DNA of 64,000 nucleotides from Daphnia pulex (lineage: Eukaryota > Arthropoda > Branchiopoda > Diplostraca > Daphniidae), in assembly GCF_021134715.1 (NCBI RefSeq), contig NC_060017.1, positions 1,674,001-1,738,000 on the forward strand, in the 5' to 3' direction. The position numbers and the translations under genes were made by a program. Below the pieces are notes generated by a model. That model worked only from the letters and a program-made list of their open reading frames with translations, did not search any database and was not told the DNA's origin. Positions 61,178 to 64,000 of the stretch are shown in pieces; positions within the stretch are counted from its first letter, which is position 1, and each line of letters begins with the position of its first letter.

Positions 61178-61204
61178 CCGTCGCCGTCGTCGTCGTCGTC
61201 GTCG
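61178..61204. repeat. GTC/CGT trinucleotide repeat
   Basis: A run of about nine CGT/CGC units. It lies in a frame that would give poly-Arg on the plus strand and Thr-rich sequence on the minus strand. Neither frame has support as a gene. Confidence 0.8.
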
Positions 61205-64000
61205 AAGAAGCGCATTCCCTGTAGGCGTCACGAACTGTTATAGTGAACAACATTGAAACGCTTGGTTGGATAGAGTACTTATATTCTTAGAGAGGAAACA
61301 CGTAGCCAAGTAGCCCAAGAGCTGCTTCCCCACTGTCAATAGAACGGTAACGACTCCCTTTATTTCCTTTCAGGACACCAGAAAATCTATAAAAGAAAAC
61401 CTTGTTTACGGGTGACTTGCCATTCTTTTATTCCTCTCAACATTTTCTCATTGTGTTTCTTGCTCTCTCAGTTTCTTTTTTTTTTTTTCATTGTTACTTG
61501 AGCGCAGAAAGGGGCACCAGTAGTCTAGAAAATGAAACCTCCATTTTGACTTTGACTCTCTCGCCTTTCATCTCCGGCGGCACTTGGCCGGGCTCAAATG
61601 TTATTGTACAGCAGCCGGAGTCGAAATGCGCCGCTGTTGCCTTTGTAAAAATTCCACGCACGAATTATTATTATTATTTTTTTAAAAGTTATTGTGCCCT
61701 TAATATCCATTAGAATTAGCCTGTTTAAAAACTTTCAAGCGATCATTGGCACAGTGTTGCGCTCTGGAGACACACTCGGTCACGGGGGTTCAATAAACAA
61801 AGTGAACGAAATGGGAAAGCTGTTGCAGTTGTTTCCTTGGTGCTTTCCCGTATTTTGACTACAAGATGCAACTAGAGAGATTATCAAAACTTTTCAAACG
61901 ATGGTGGCGGCATTGCTGGCGCCGTTGACTATACTAAGTTTGTATTTCCAATACACCCACGTTTCGTGACGAAAGCGACGAAAGTTGAAAACATAAATTA
62001 AATATGTCTCACAATTTTATGCTCAGTTGGATTTTCAAGAAAATCCCACTCGTCTCTAACCTTATGAAAATACTTTTCTTAACAACAACACAAAATATAC
62101 CTAACGCGAAGCTGTTGATTCTTCCAACATTTCACCCCCGTTCGTCTCCCAGAATTTCATCGAAATAGCAGGCCCTAAAAAGATATAGGCATAATGCTTC
62201 TGCACGGAGATGAAATCCGGCGAGGCGGAATTGGGAAGGGTGGAAAGGAAAGAAAAATATCGGGCGTCAAATCGATAAAATAAACCGTCGATGAGATCCA
62301 TTCTCGAAGCTCGCGAGGTTTTATAAACGTGACGATATTATTCCAGACAGCGGAAGAGCGCTCTACTCCTACTACCCACGGATTTGCATAAACACCTTCG
62401 TGAATGCAAACGAATTGGTGGCGGGACATGGAAGTCCTTTCATCTCACTTCGCACAGTTCGCAGACAGATGCGTCGTGCCCAATATGTGCGCCTACGTGA
62501 GCGCTTTTATAAGGCTCTAAAAAGAGAATCCCCGCCATTAAGGCGGCCAAGTTAAACCATCTCATGAAATCTGAAATTTTAATTTCCATCGGCTTTTTGG
62601 CATGTTTCTTAACAATTTGGGACACATTTTTCTCGCTTAGAAAGATGAATATTGAATACGTGGAAGCTAGCTTTGCACATCGCAATCTGAAAACGTGTTG
62701 GTTATGAACAACTCTGTGGATTGATTCGCACTACGATTTACGTTTAGTTACGAAGATCATGATTTTTCATTAGCTATGCACGAGAATATAAGAATTCTGA
62801 GTACGTTCATAGAAAAACCTCTAAGGTTCTAATAAGAAAATGGGTCACCTGGTTCAAAGGGTGCTCAGTTCGAAGAGTTAAATACAATTTCGTTGTGTCG
62901 ACTGTTGATTAATGACTGGGAGGATAAAACAATAAAAGGAAAACGTTATACTATACATTTAGTTTTTTTTTTTTTTAGTATAATTGTGTATATAAGTATG
63001 CGCTAACATTTTATCCTACACATCTGAACGTTTTGGGATTTTTGTTTTTGAAACATTTTGACGACATATGCCAGTCGTTTGCGCCGTCTAGCGAATATTA
63101 TTAGAATCTTTCTGTGGACTCCGGCGTTGGTACGGCACGGCGAACGTCGCCATGCAATGCGGACTACTTCATTGCAGGCGATTCCTTAAAAAAAAAAAAA
63201 ATTATTTCCTCTTACATTTGTGCCATCGCACGGACTTGTACAAGTCGGGAATGACGCAAGCAATCTATAGCGAGAATTCCATTTCCCGACGGGTTGCCAG
63301 GCTATTGCGTCTATTGATACTCCACTGGCATTTAGAAAAGACGATTGTGCTGTGAGCTGGTGATTTAATATAACTCAATATTAGATAGCGCCCTTGTGTG
63401 ATGCCGTTACTAGACACTCTCTGATTGCGCAACATATCGACGAGGTTTTCTTTGGTTATTCTCTCGTTTTCTCTAAGTTTTTTTTTACCCAAAACTCGGA
63501 GACCGGGAAGAGAAGAAAAGAAAACGACCGAAATAGATGAGGAAATGATGATAAAAGGGAGGAAGAAATGGTTCGCGGACTTCGTATTTTTTTTAATGGA
63601 GTAAACCTTTAGGAGATGAGAAATAATCCCAGTTATATGGAAAAATGCTGGTACTATCGGTCGCTGGGATAATCATTGACTGAACGCGGCTCTTCACTCC
63701 AGTTTCCATGGGCGACATTTTTTGCCAACTAAACTTTGATATTGAAAGGCGTTTTCTTGCCGTTTTCTAGGTAAGCAGCAATAAGCGCTCAGCGGACGGA
63801 CGGCTTGACAGACGGAGAAATTGAATGTTGTCGGCCGTATATTTGACCTGCAGATGTTTCCATTTCTTCTTGCCACGTGTCTATTACGATTTTTAAAAGT
63901 TTTCCAATTGAAGCGACACTATATATGGCGTACAGGACTGATGCGGAAATGTATTGCAAAAACACTGATATGATAAATACAGCACACAAGGTACAGCAGG

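Larger units (their letters stand above)
54151..64000. other. Gene-poor region with scattered TATA boxes and trinucleotide repeats
   Basis: About 9.8 kb with no convincing coding exon. It may include the receptor promoter and untranslated 5' exons. Visible features are a CTG repeat at 59508-59526, an ACG repeat near 59794-59810, a GTC repeat at 61178-61204, and TATAAAAG boxes at 56261-56268 and 60857-60864. The frame at 59356-59715 (minus) has a Gln run from the CTG repeat, but its splice context is unclear. The short frames elsewhere have no domain. Confidence 0.5.

Noticed and set aside
1-64000. CRISPR arrays, bacterial operons or prophage
   Set aside because: The genes are intron-containing and eukaryotic; no regularly spaced repeats were seen.

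Overview
The window looks like nuclear DNA of an arthropod, most likely a branchiopod crustacean such as Daphnia. This is inferred from intron-rich genes with mostly 55-80 bp introns, a moderate AT bias, and gene content: a natalisin/tachykinin 86C-type receptor, an arthropod-style Inos, cactin, Rubicon, FAM122 and RpL15. I cannot prove the species from the sequence.

Layout. Positions 1-2802 hold no gene I can support, only homopolymers and simple repeats. Positions 2803-9807 carry two tandem minus-strand genes with an unusual architecture: an Ire1/RNase L-like protein kinase domain with degenerate catalytic residues, fused directly to a complete caspase (p20 plus p10). The caspase occupies the place where Ire1 and RNase L carry their KEN ribonuclease. 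The distal copy (7279-9807) is intact at 672 aa. The proximal copy (2803-5484) has matching splice phases throughout but one in-frame TAA exactly between kinase and caspase. About 550 bp of upstream DNA is duplicated along with the genes. This pair is the best candidate for an undescribed system. A decayed PIGC-like pseudogene follows at about 10684-11340.

From 11.8 to 42.2 kb the window is dense with conserved genes: RpL15 (+, with a TOP-like 5' end and a 5'UTR intron), a PHF13/PHF23-type PHD finger gene (-), GRIPAP1 (+), an FGD-family DH-PH-FYVE-PH Rho exchange factor (-), an unrecognised gene (-, 5' end unresolved), FAM122/PABIR (+), Rubicon (-), an orphan secreted protein with TATA box and heat-shock-like element (-), cactin (+) and myo-inositol-3-phosphate synthase (-).

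From 42.2 kb onward the DNA is sparse. The only gene I can support is a ten-exon receptor of the natalisin/TkR86C class, spanning 46705-54150 (-), with all splice phases agreeing and a 643 aa product. The last 10 kb has scattered TATA boxes and trinucleotide repeats but no convincing coding exon.

The conserved genes are independent housekeeping or signalling genes and show no operon-like logic. Only the kinase-caspase pair forms a local gene family.
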